Source of the DNA: Polytrichum commune
Taxonomy: Eukaryota; Streptophyta; Polytrichopsida; Polytrichales; Polytrichaceae
Length of the DNA stretch: 64,000 nt
Assembly: GCA_950295325.1 (NCBI GenBank)
Contig: OX485805.1
Location: forward strand, 15,115,501-15,179,500
Direction of reading: 5' to 3'
Each line of letters starts with the position of its first letter. Positions within the stretch are counted from its first letter, which is position 1. The notes under the pieces are model-generated. The model had not been told where the DNA came from, did no database searches, and was given only the letters and a program-made list of their open reading frames with translations. Positions 11,135-20,187 of this stretch are shown here, in pieces. The position numbers and the translations under genes are program-made.

Positions 11135-14059
11135 TTGGGGGTTCAAATCTGGGATCTCAATGCAGCCTCTCTGGTCAAGCTGCTGAAAATATAGGTATCT
11201 CAGAATAGATTCATGAAGGCCATGCTTGCCTAGTCATGTTCTTCATGTATGTTGGTGAAGTGGTTTTGAAGCACAAGCTTTTTGTATGTGGCCAGCTTTG
11301 TTATGAAGGTTTTGAATTTGATTTTATCTTGCATGGGACTCGTGCAGGTGGCAGCAGTGATAATAGCAAAGAAGACTGTGTTTGAGGCAAAGTCTGCTCG
11401 TGATGCAGGTTACATGCGAGCTTCAGTAGATGAGCGATTGAAAGACATTGCTAAAAAGCTCGGAAGTAATGCACCCAAGTCCAAGCAACTGCACTTCCCA
11501 ACAAGTCTTGCACGGTTGCCAGAGCTTTTGTTTCACTTAAGACGGGGCCCACTATTGGGAAGCATTATAGGTCATGAAGATGAGAGAGCCGTGTACAGAA
11601 ATCTTTACTTGCAGGTAATGGTCAATCCTTTTATCTTAGTATCTGAGTGCAGCTTGAAGATTTAGTTGTAAGTCTACACCTTTCCTTCATATTTTGGCTT
11701 CCTTCTTAAGGTTGCTGTGCTCTTGTCTGTTTCTTGACTTGGTTTGGGATTTATTATTGAGTCACACTAACTCCGGATGCCTTGTAGTAGCCTTCATTTG
11801 TGGCCACCTATCATTTGATATAAGTTTGAAAAGTAGTTTAAGAAAGTTTCCTTGTATGGTATGTCGTACCTGATCCTGATTGATATCCATTGCTTTCATC
11901 TTTAAGCTTTTTGGGTTCTTCAGTATAATGATGCAGCCCTTTGCCCTGCCTGAAGTTACTTATCATTGACAAAATTGCATGGAATTCTCAGGCTGGATTT
12001 GACCTTTCATTGCGGATGATGGCGCCAAGATTGCTTATGCATCGGGAGGCAGGCACCTTTGAAGAGCTGCCTGCTCATGATGTTGCCATGCAGTCAGATG
12101 CTGTGATTGTGTTGGATCATGGCACCGATTTATTCATATGGACTGTAAGTTTCTCTAAATTCTGCAGACTTTGTGTATTCTCATGGCAAATCACTTTTTG
12201 CGCATGCTGGATTGAATACCTTTGGGATAATTGATTTGCTGTAATAGATCAAAATGTATGATCTTTAGTGATTTTCCTCCAGACCAAATCCATATATTTT
12301 ATTGAGGTATGCGGGCCTTATGTGGTTGCTCTTCTTAAATGCACAGCTATATTTGTGTGGTATATGGCAATGCCTGTAGTTAAGATGGACACCAAAATAA
12401 CACGTGTTATGATGAGATTAGAAGACTATGCTCAAAATGTAGACACCATTCTAGGTTTCTTACTTAACACATTAGGAGGTCCTATCCAATCACTCGTAGT
12501 GGAGGAGAAATTTCAGTTTGAACTCCTAGGACTTTTGCATCTGAACCCCAATTCTGAAATGTGACTTGGCAATCTCCATGATTCGCAATTGTGAACTGGA
12601 TGAGATAATTCCCGATTAAATTGAACTCAATGGCCAGAAGTTTTTGTGGAGGTGGAACTGCCCACATTAAGGCCACATAGCTCAGGTCAAATAGATAAGA
12701 GTTGATGAGCCACTGTCAAACAAAGAAGACCGGGAGGGGGGTTTTCATCAACTGGGGATTTGTTTGGTGCAGGGGTCAATGGTTGTAGGGGACGAAGCTA
12801 AAAGTGCAGAATCACAGGCGGCTTGCCACACTCTGGCTCATGAACTCACAGAGCAGCGGTTTCCAGCACCACGGATGCTTTCATTTAAGGTTTTACCCTG
12901 CACTTTTGAGCTATGACCTTGCAACATAGTTTGGCAAGAATTCATAACATTCTTCAGCAGGCTGCACCTGCTCTGGGGTTCCCAGAAATATACTCTGTTA
13001 TGCTTAAATCAAACCTCTGTTATGCTGAGATTTTTTCAAAATCAGTCTAAATCTGGGAAGCAGAGCAGATGTTTTTGGGAACAGAAGAGAGCAGCCTGCA
13101 TAGAATGTTGTTTGAAATGTTCAACTAACAAAGCTCCTTCATTATGAAATATATATTTTTATGTATGATCTGAATGATCTAGTGGCACCTAGAAATGTTG
13201 AGGGCAGAGGCCAAACAGTTCTCTTCCGATGATTGTGATAACACAGAATGAAGGTCGAGAAGCAATATGGCCACTTTTATTTTCTAATTCTATACTAATA
13301 CTCTTATGGCTGTAGAATTAGTAAAAGACTGAAAGAATGGGAAACCAAGCAGTGAGTCTGATATTGTGCTTCAAAGTTAGTACGTGGAAATTTGTTTTCA
13401 TAATGAGACTCAGCTTTGTACATCGTTAGTCTATGTAAATTAAATTTCTCTGTAGCTGGTATGCACCATACCCCAACTTGTTTGTTCTCATGTGGCTTTC
13501 TGCCCCTCCATCAGTGTGTTTGTTGGTTAGGGATATTACTTGTGAAGTTGGCTTCTACTACCCATTCCTTTCCGGAAGTGCCTCATCTTGTTTTTCTTTT
13601 TTTGCAGGAGGGGAGCTCACAAGCACGGTACTTGCAGTCTAGATTGATACCTGCACGCAAAGACCCTCCTTATGAGCAGGTTGGTTCTAGAACACTTCTA
13701 GCTTGTCTGTCGGATATGTTTTTCTGCTCTTTCTGATGGAGGATTTCGAGGTTTCCTTTGTAGAGAAGTTTGTCATGCCTCTCAGATTTAGAGTGTTGCA
13801 ACTTTGTTGCCCATGGATGGGCAAAGGAATATGCAGGATTTCACAGTTGCACCTATTATCATTACAGCCTTTTCAATTTGCTGATCAAGGGCATTGTATA
13901 CATGTTTATTTGTGGTTGCAGGAGGCTAGGTTCCCGCAATTGAGGTCTTTAAGACCAGAGCAACGAGCTCGGTTAAAAAGCAGTTTCATCCCCACTGATG
14001 ATTTAAGCTTTCCTGAATGGATGAGAAGTCTCAAGCTAGTCCCTCCTGATCTTCGCTAA
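6601..14059 (+). CDS. SEC23: SEC23, COPII coat GTPase-activating subunit (10 exons, 920 aa)
   Basis: Exons: 6601-6802, 6991-7400, 8034-8328, 8681-9523, 10090-10355, 11348-11614, 11992-12144, 12773-12889, 13608-13679, 13922-14059. All introns are GT-AG and the total is 2760 coding bases plus stop. The protein is the SEC23 half of the inner COPII coat, stimulating SAR1 GTPase at ER exit sites. A Pro/Ser/Gly-rich N-terminus (residues 1 to about 190) precedes 'GFGAL' and a four-cysteine zinc finger (C243, C246, C265, C268). The trunk domain fills the large fourth exon, followed by beta-sandwich and helical parts ('LLFHLRRGPLLG', 'GHEDER') and the gelsolin-like end ('LDHGTDLFIW', 'KDPPYEQEARFPQ'). 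The extended N-terminus and exact motifs recall the divergent Arabidopsis clade of At4g01810 rather than canonical SEC23. The start is the first ATG in frame with a Pro-rich head. Domain assignment is certain; clade assignment is from memory. Confidence 0.94.
6922..6946 (+). repeat. (TTTG)n tract in SEC23 intron 1
   Basis: Several consecutive TTTG units inside the 188-bp first intron (6803-6990), shortly before its acceptor. It adds to the T-rich character expected near a plant 3' splice site. Confidence 0.75.
9571..9608 (+). repeat. Decayed copy of the SEC23 exon 4 3' end inside intron 4
   Basis: The sequence beginning 'cagatgagat' aligns with the last about 35 bases of exon 4 and its donor site (9493-9529). 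The last 24 bases match at 18 positions, and the copy still reads 'DIAVTEVISE' against the exon's 'EIAVTRVIGE'. It appears to be a local tandem duplication of exon end plus 5' splice site, about 78 bp downstream. The copy retains a GTGAG-like string (AGTGAG) but no evidence shows it is used. Confidence 0.6.
11092..11131 (+). repeat. (AC)n microsatellite in SEC23 intron 5
   Basis: About twenty uninterrupted AC units inside the 992-bp intron 5 (10356-11347). Confidence 0.95.
12946..13109. mobile_element. Foldback MITE in SEC23 intron 8
   Basis: Left arm 'aacattcttcagcaggctgc' and right arm 'gcagcctgcatagaatgtt' are inverted copies. The arms continue inward through 'ctgctctggggttcccag' and 'tttttgggaacagaag'. 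Total length is about 164 bp with no coding capacity. No clear target duplication was found. Confidence 0.6.
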
Positions 14060-15335
14060 ATACGATGACCTATGTGATTCTTTGACTCATTGAAATGGAT
14101 GCCTTATTCTTTTTATTGCTATCTTTGTCATTGTTATTAGTGAGGATTTGGGATTGTTTGGTGTGGGTTGTGTTTACCTTGAAGCAGCTTTTCCTCGTCC
14201 AAATGCAAAAGGCAGTGAGTATCGCCTGAGACAGTTCTTCTGGTAACAATCTGCTATTTCATGAACTCTGCTAATAATCCTGTCTTAAGGATTCACAAGG
14301 TACATGCTTCATGGTGTGAAGTCAATGGCCCACATGCACTTGTTGGTTCAGACAAATCTACAAATCAAAACAAAATGAGTTTGTTATGAGATTAATCCCA
14401 TGTAATCTGTGTGGATAGAACACAAGTTCCAATGTCTAGGCATATACCCTGGAGGATATATATCAACTTCAATTCTGAAGGTAATTAATGGAATTTACAC
14501 AAATTTGGAGCAAAGGCAAGTGATAATTCCTGGGGAGGACATGCACCTACAATACATGCAAGTACAAAAGTGAATCTTGCCCTCCAATTTTCGAGACTAG
14601 CATTGTGTTTACATTGTGTAATTCCGGGAGTGGGTTCTAGTACACAAACCTGGATTCCCAGGTCATTGGGAAATTTCCGCACAAACGAGGAAGTGGGTTC
14701 TTTCCATTGGAGTTTTGACCATCTTGTATCCAACATGGTCATCACAGTCCACACTGTACAGATTCATGGACCATGTGGTAACTTCACAATTGTGATCTCA
14801 CATTCGGGTGAATGATTTGAACATGTGGTGTGAATGTATGGTTAATGTTGGAAACGGTGAGGAATCAACCGAATGGATACCGAGTCCACTGGCTTGTGTG
14901 TTATTATGGTATGCAGGTGTTATTTGGTTACTTTTTTCAATTGGACAGCTATATTTGATTTGATTGGTGTGTGAGTTGGTAACATAAAAGAACAAACACC
15001 ATGAACTTGCACGCATAAAAGAGATTGGACCATATCTTCAAATTTTTTTAACTACTCCAGAATCAATGTTGAACACAATTATGAGGATCTGTGCAATCAA
15101 TTAAGATATTAACAAATATGCAAATTCAATAACATGATAAAATCAAGTGAGGTCAAATTTTCAATCTGATTTTGTTGATGCTACATCATAGATTTGCTAA
15201 TGCAACACAAGTTTCATTGTGTAAATCTAATTGATAGAAGTTGGTGAATACAAAAACTAACCGAATAACACCCATACCTTATTCGCACTTGTACTACAAG
15301 TAAAAGCTGAGGAACTAGATGGAGCTAGAAAGTAT
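14060..15335. other. SEC23 3' region and intergenic DNA
   Basis: It should contain the SEC23 3'UTR and polyadenylation site, which cannot be placed by eye. No further gene was recognised; short open frames here have no family resemblance. Confidence 0.5.
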
Positions 15336-15743
15336 CTAAAAGTGAAGCTTTTGCAGGAGACATACATAGGGATTGGTCGCTCTGCTATGGCGATAATGCA
15401 CGAAATGCCGACATGAAAGGGATGCATATGTCCAAACAGCTCGATCGACCAGTTGACTCTTGGCCATACTCAAAGTTCGCCCTGTAGCCCTAGATATTAC
15501 AATGCAGAGTACCCGTCTCGGAGGTTTAAAAAACCGCAAACGTAAGAAACTAGCAAGAAGGTTACCGGCGACAACACAAATTATGCATTCCTCTTGAACA
15601 AAGAGCAAATGTTGCATGTGATGTTGCAGACATGTTTTGAACTGAAATTGTTGTGTTGCAAATTGCAATGCACCAGTCGTGGATGTTAATATTTCTTTTT
15701 TAGGAATGAAAAGATTGACGATAGCACTATTCTGTGTTTGCAT
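15336..15743 (-). CDS. Orphan open reading frame, 135 aa, doubtful
   Basis: An uninterrupted frame of 135 codons starting with ATG. The predicted protein is Cys-, His- and Leu-containing with no motif I recognise, no signal peptide and no repeats. It lies in a more balanced-composition stretch between SEC23 and the AG-peptide gene. It could be a chance frame, part of a non-coding transcript, or a piece of an old transposon. No function is proposed. Confidence 0.15.
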   Translation of the reverse strand: MQTQNSAIVNLFIPKKEILTSTTGALQFATQQFQFKTCLQHHMQHLLFVQEECIICVVAGNLLASFLRLRFFKPPRRVLCIVISRATGRTLSMAKSQLVDRAVWTYASLSCRHFVHYRHSRATNPYVCLLQKLHF

Positions 15744-16724
15744 GATTATTCAACCCACTTATCGTGACCTCCAGATGTTCATATGAAGTCAAGATCTTGT
15801 CCGAATACATGCGTCTCTCAAGATAAGACGAATCCAGGATATCCATGATAGCCAGCACAATATTCTACCTAATCGCTTCTCCATCAATGACTTTTGACAT
15901 GCTAAAAACTAGTTGCACAGATGAATAGAAATACATAGAATTATGTTCATGTGACGCAGGCATTGACAGCCCAAAACTTCGTTCAAACAGAGGTAATTAG
16001 GGAGTATGTAAACTGTCACTTACGAGGGTGACGACCACGTCTAAGCGCAGTTAGAGATGATTCCGCGTCTACCATGACCTTTGTTTTGTCCTGAGCTTCA
16101 GGGATTACGGAAGGACATCTCTCATCAACTGAAGCTTACATGCAAAGCTCAACACCGACAATCGCCTGCAGGGTCGGCGTCTTTAGAACATGGTTTGGGG
16201 CTGCTTTAACATTTCTGAGTACTGTTTTGAAGTTTCTTGCATACTCTAAGCATTCTTGTGACTAAATTGTAAGAGAGTTTTAAGGTTTTCTTATGAAGTA
16301 AGAAATAAACACCTACGGAGTAGACTGGAGGGTGGACACTGCTTAGAAATATTGCTTCTGCTTGCTTCTGAAAACGACATCTGAGATGAAAACCTTCTCG
16401 AATTTAGACACAAGTGGGAGCAATGGATTCTTCTCAACGCCGGGGACAGTCCCTCATTAGTGGGTTAGCTTCTCAGCATGTGAGGGATTCTACAGAATAA
16501 TCGAGTACTATGTAGACGAGAGAAGATGTGCACAGTGCCGAAGGGGAGGACCACTTCCGCCGATACACATTCAGATGCTCCGACTCGCCCATTGACTAGG
16601 TTCGTCAAATGGGTACTTACCTATATGCAATGGCCTCCTCAACATCAAGGAATCCGACTGACTATCAGTAGCCACAACCTAAACGGCTACTAATTACCTT
16701 CATTAAACAAGAAGCAACCAGGAG
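15744..16724. other. Intergenic DNA, no gene seen
   Basis: Moderate GC content, no long open frame, no recognisable splice-linked exons on either strand and no clear repeat structure. Confidence 0.5.
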
Positions 16725-16732
16725 CCACGCGC

Positions 16733-17140
16733 AAATTACGCAATGAACAGGAACGCGCAGTGACACTAAACAATTTATCGCAGGCTATCCTGCGAGAGGT
16801 GCAACGCACTCTCCTAGCAAATGGCCGGCGAACAAAACCGGCCAGCATATGAATGGTCATGGGGATACATATCATCATCCCCTGGGCCCCTGTTCCTAAC
16901 CCCGCTGCTACTGGCCGCGACGTTACCAAGTTAACCAATCTCACCCAGTTTCCCAAAAGCATCATCACTCGCTACATGCTGCATTCATTGATGAAATCCT
17001 AGCTCCTCGTATAAACCAACCGCAATCATGGCACATCCCCCAAAATCCCAACAGTACCCAATGATGCTCACGAGTTCAACACGAAAACCAGGAGTCCAGC
17101 GACCAGCGATGGCAGCGGCGCCAAGGCAAGTGGATTCCTC
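16733..17140 (-). pseudogene. Broken tandem copy of the AG-peptide gene 3' end
   Basis: This stretch is a diverged duplicate of 17287-17668. Shared blocks include 'ttacgcaat', 'gcgagaggtgcaacgcactc', 'aaatggccggcgaaca', 'gttcctaaccccgct' and 'aatgctcacgagttcaac'. On the minus strand it reads a hydrophobic tail 'SLVAGLLVFVLNS' and a stop (17068-17070), equivalent to 'MVAGLVAFVFNL' of the intact gene. The signal peptide and the mature part are missing, so only the GPI-signal end and 3'UTR were copied or survive. Confidence 0.6.
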
Positions 17141-17612
17141 TCATGCGTTGTTTCCAAAACTGTATGTTTCACTTGTCTTTGTGAAAGAAAAGATCATTAA
17201 TTCATTAGAGAGAACCATTGGAATTGATTTAGACACAGCTGTGAATCTAAAGGGGAGAGTTATGTGTGCCACTCCGGGTCACGAGCAGATTACGCAATAA
17301 CCTGGAAGGTCGTAAAGTGACAGTGAACAGATTTATTGCAGGATTTGCTGCGAGAAGTGCAACGCACTCTTACAGAAAATGGCCGGCGAACAGCACCGGC
17401 CACCATTGTATACTTTGCATATGAATGCTGGTCTCACCAGTAATGGGGATCTTTATCATCATCAACATCGTCCCTGTCTCCCTAGTGTTTCCACGTTCCT
17501 AACCCCGCTACCCAGGGCAGAAACCTCAACCGGGTTTCCAATACTATCGTCATTCGCTATATGTTGCAATCATTCACGCAGGCCCCCAAAATTCAACAAT
17601 ACCCATTAATGC

Positions 17613-17837
17613 TCACAAGTTGAACACGAAAGCCACGAGTCCGGCGACCATCGGTGCCACCACGGTGAGCGACGGCCACAGGGCCAGGGCGGCCGATGAT
17701 TCGTTGTGAGCGCCGGGAGCCTCCGCAGGTGAGTGCACCACACCGTTGTGCGCCTGAACTACTGCGGCCGCCATCACCACCATCCCGGCGACCGCCACCA
17801 AGCTCCGGGTCACCTTCACCATGGAAGAGCACGCCAT
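17613..17837 (-). CDS. Arabinogalactan-peptide-like GPI-anchored protein (74 aa)
   Basis: The 74-residue single-exon protein has three parts: an N-terminal signal peptide (about residues 6-29, 'LVAVAGMVVMAAAVVQA'), a very short mature segment with 'SPAEAPGAHNESS' (Ala/Pro/Ser-rich, one Asn-glycosylation site NES), and a hydrophobic C-terminal tail ('PMVAGLVAFVFNL') of the kind removed when a GPI anchor is attached. This is the architecture of plant AG-peptides, cell-surface proteoglycans whose Pro residues are hydroxylated and O-glycosylated. The start at 17837 has A at -3 and G at +4; an internal ATG at 17822 is possible but has a poorer context. Proline content is low for a classical AG-peptide, so another short GPI-anchored protein is possible. 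A partial duplicate lies just downstream (16733-17140). Confidence 0.55.
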   Translation of the reverse strand: MACSSMVKVTRSLVAVAGMVVMAAAVVQAHNGVVHSPAEAPGAHNESSAALALWPSLTVVAPMVAGLVAFVFNL

Positions 17838-18039
17838 TGTAGGTTTGATTGATACAATCTGGATCAACCAACACACAAGTTGCCGATGTGGAGCTGAACC
17901 TGAATGCGGCTTGGGGACGATGGCGCCAATCTAGCAGCAGCTGGTGAGACTGCAATCCCGAGACAAGGTGGCAGCAGCAGCAACACCGGCAGGCTAGAAT
18001 TGGTGCAGGTGAGGAAGGGAGCGAAGGGTATAAGGGCGA

Positions 18040-18440
18040 GGTTCCGTGTAGGCCGTCGCCCGCTAGATTCTAGATAATAGTGGGTCCGAGCTGCCCCCAT
18101 GTCAAGCACAAGCCGCCATCCAATAACACTCTAGAGGTTCCTTAGAATGTGGAAAGCAGTGGATGCGGGTCACTAGATTTCCTTGTATTCACTAGAGAAA
18201 TTTTAATTTACATATACCAATCACCAAAGAATTAAGGTCGGTTAAAAATTCCACAGAGGCAATGTTGATCTAAAACTCCATTCAGAATAACCAAAAAGAA
18301 GAGGTTAATACATGGACCCGGATTTAAAAAGATGGAAGTGGCTAGTTGGCACATACTAACCCTGCCCAATTGATCCCCTCTGCATTTAGAGAGGTTTGTC
18401 CTTATTGACACTAGAGTCTGGTGGGCGACGACCTACATGG
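18040..18440. repeat. Inverted pair of an AG-peptide leader segment
   Basis: 'gtgtaggccgtcgcccgc' followed by 'tagattctag' (about 18048-18075) recurs inverted as 'ctagagtctggtgggcgacg' followed by 'acctacatggg' (about 18411-18441). The left copy lies in the upstream region of the minus-strand AG-peptide-like gene, so the right copy may be an inverted duplicate of its promoter or leader. The arms are about 35 bp and imperfect. Confidence 0.45.
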
Positions 18441-18627
18441 GAAACTCACCCAGAGAAAGCGGGGGCCGGGGGCCACTTGCCGGAGCAAGAAGCGAAGGGG
18501 GCCACAGTTGTAGCGGAGGGAGGCTGTAATTGGGGGGTTGTACCGCAGCTACGGTGTGTGTACTTCCCTCGTACTTCTGCTGCCTCGCAATTCGCGCACG
18601 CAGTCAGGCAGGCAGGTTTAATCGTGT

Positions 18628-19105
18628 TGGAACACAGCTGGCCAGTACTGTCTGGGGAGATTTGTGGGCACCATCGATCAAAATCCTAGTGTTTTCCAAA
18701 GTCCAACCGGTCTTTGATCGGGGAGAGCCGGCAGTCAGATACAGATGAACCGGTTGAGTTTGAGAAATAGCCGGTTGAAGTTCAAGACTGCAGGAAAATT
18801 ACCGATCATTTTAAAGGAATTTGTAGAATATACCCCAATTCAAAACCGGAGGATGTCAACTTATAACCGGTTGGACTTGCAAACACTAGGATCTCAAACC
18901 GGTTATGCCCAGAAATCTCCCCGATCACTGCAACTGATTACAAGTTGTGATCTTCCGGTTTTCCTGAAACACCTTGAGGTGCAGTCCACAGATTCCTCTG
19001 AACTGCAGAGTTATTTTCCTGAAGCCTTGAATGTCAACTGGTAATTCCTTAAACTCAACCGGTTCTTCTGTAACTGGCGGTAGGTTCTCCCTGTTCGTTG
19101 CAGCT
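18628..19105 (+). repeat. AACCGGTT-rich LTR-like repeat, copy R1, with inverted insert
   Basis: It begins TGTTGGAACAC and contains 'ccaaagtccaaccgg' and, near the end, 'ctcaaccggttcttctgtaac' and 'ggttctccctgttcgttgc', in the same order as copy R4 (61749-62045). Between these parts (about 18710-18930) sits the same unit in reverse, with 'gaaccggttgagtttgagaaa', 'ggttgaagttcaagac' and 'atgcccagaaatctccccg'. The structure suggests insertion of one family member in opposite orientation into another, or an internal inversion. Coding capacity is absent. Confidence 0.55.
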
Positions 19106-20084
19106 GGCTGGGGCTGGCTTGCCTACTCTGGGCATGTTGCCAAACTTCAAGTGGGGATAGTCAACGCAGACCTCCCTTCTTCATCTACACCCTAACCTCC
19201 GTAATGTCGCCCTTTGTAAATGCCACTCCCTCTCTTATATCTTGAAATCCTAGGGAACGGACGTGCTCAGTTCAAATCTCCCTCCTTGCTGTCACATTTC
19301 CTTCTCAAATATCATGGGTTTTGACATTAAACTAATCCACTAACGAATTCAAACCACACGCTTGCACGCATCTCGTTGACAACATTGTCAATATTGTTAA
19401 TATTGCAGTGTTGATTTTGTATTCTTCCATAATGTCACATCAACATGCTACACTAATTCTCTATTATCATGTATCCATGTTAACACTACAAAACTCCTTA
19501 ATATCATGTGCACTTTGGTAGCCACATGCATGATATTAGGGAGGTTAGAGTGTACCTGGTTGGATGTTGGACACTAGCCTTTGGAATTGTGAAAATGCCA
19601 CTAAAACCATGTCCCAAAGGAACTAGGCCTACTTGAAACTAGGGCTTGGGAATTTGTTACAGTAGGCTTATTTGAAGCTTGTGTGGGTTGCATTGGGGTG
19701 CTCTGGGAGTAGGTCATTAAGGGAGAGGGTGCTTAAATCATCTGTTTAAGCAAGTTGGCCTATTTTTGGAGTATGTTTGGATTAGCGGTATGCATGATTG
19801 GCTTAGCAAATTGGCTTAGACATAGTGGATTTAAAAAAAAATTGCACATCATATGAATATACGACAAATTTTTGAGGTCATTTACCCCTAGCTTCCTAAA
19901 TTTGTCCCTAGACTTCCAATTTTTCTACTACAAAAGGCTTCCAAAACTGTCCTAGCACTCGCCCAAAACGCTCCCATTCTTTACCCAAAACCAAGCCTGT
20001 TTTCTCCCAAAATCAACCCCACCTTTTGCCCAAATTGCCCCTGCACTAAAACCAATTTTCCACCCAATCATAAAATTGAGCTCT
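19106..20084. other. Intergenic DNA, no gene seen
   Basis: AT-rich with C-rich patches (around 19970-20050). No protein-like open frame and no clear element ends were recognised. Confidence 0.5.
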
Positions 20085-20158
20085 TATAACTTTTGCATGT
20101 GGGATATAAATAATATAATATAATAAATTAGTATCCCACATGCAATTGCAAAAGTTAT
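20085..20158. repeat. AT-looped inverted repeat
   Basis: Left arm 'ataacttttgcatgtgggat' pairs with right arm 'atcccacatgca' plus 'tgcaaaagttat', the right arm carrying a short insertion. The loop is almost pure A/T. It could be a small foldback element or a transcribed hairpin. Confidence 0.6.
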
Positions 20159-20187
20159 CAATCAATCAATCTATCTATCTATCTATA
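20157..20187 (+). repeat. ATCA/ATCT tetranucleotide tract
   Basis: Consecutive 'atca' units pass into 'atct' units directly after the inverted repeat. Confidence 0.85.

Noticed and set aside
11132-11160. tRNA B-box-like 'gggttcaaatctggga' next to the AC repeat
   Set aside because: No A-box, no cloverleaf arms and no acceptor stem around it; a SINE head could not be recognised either.
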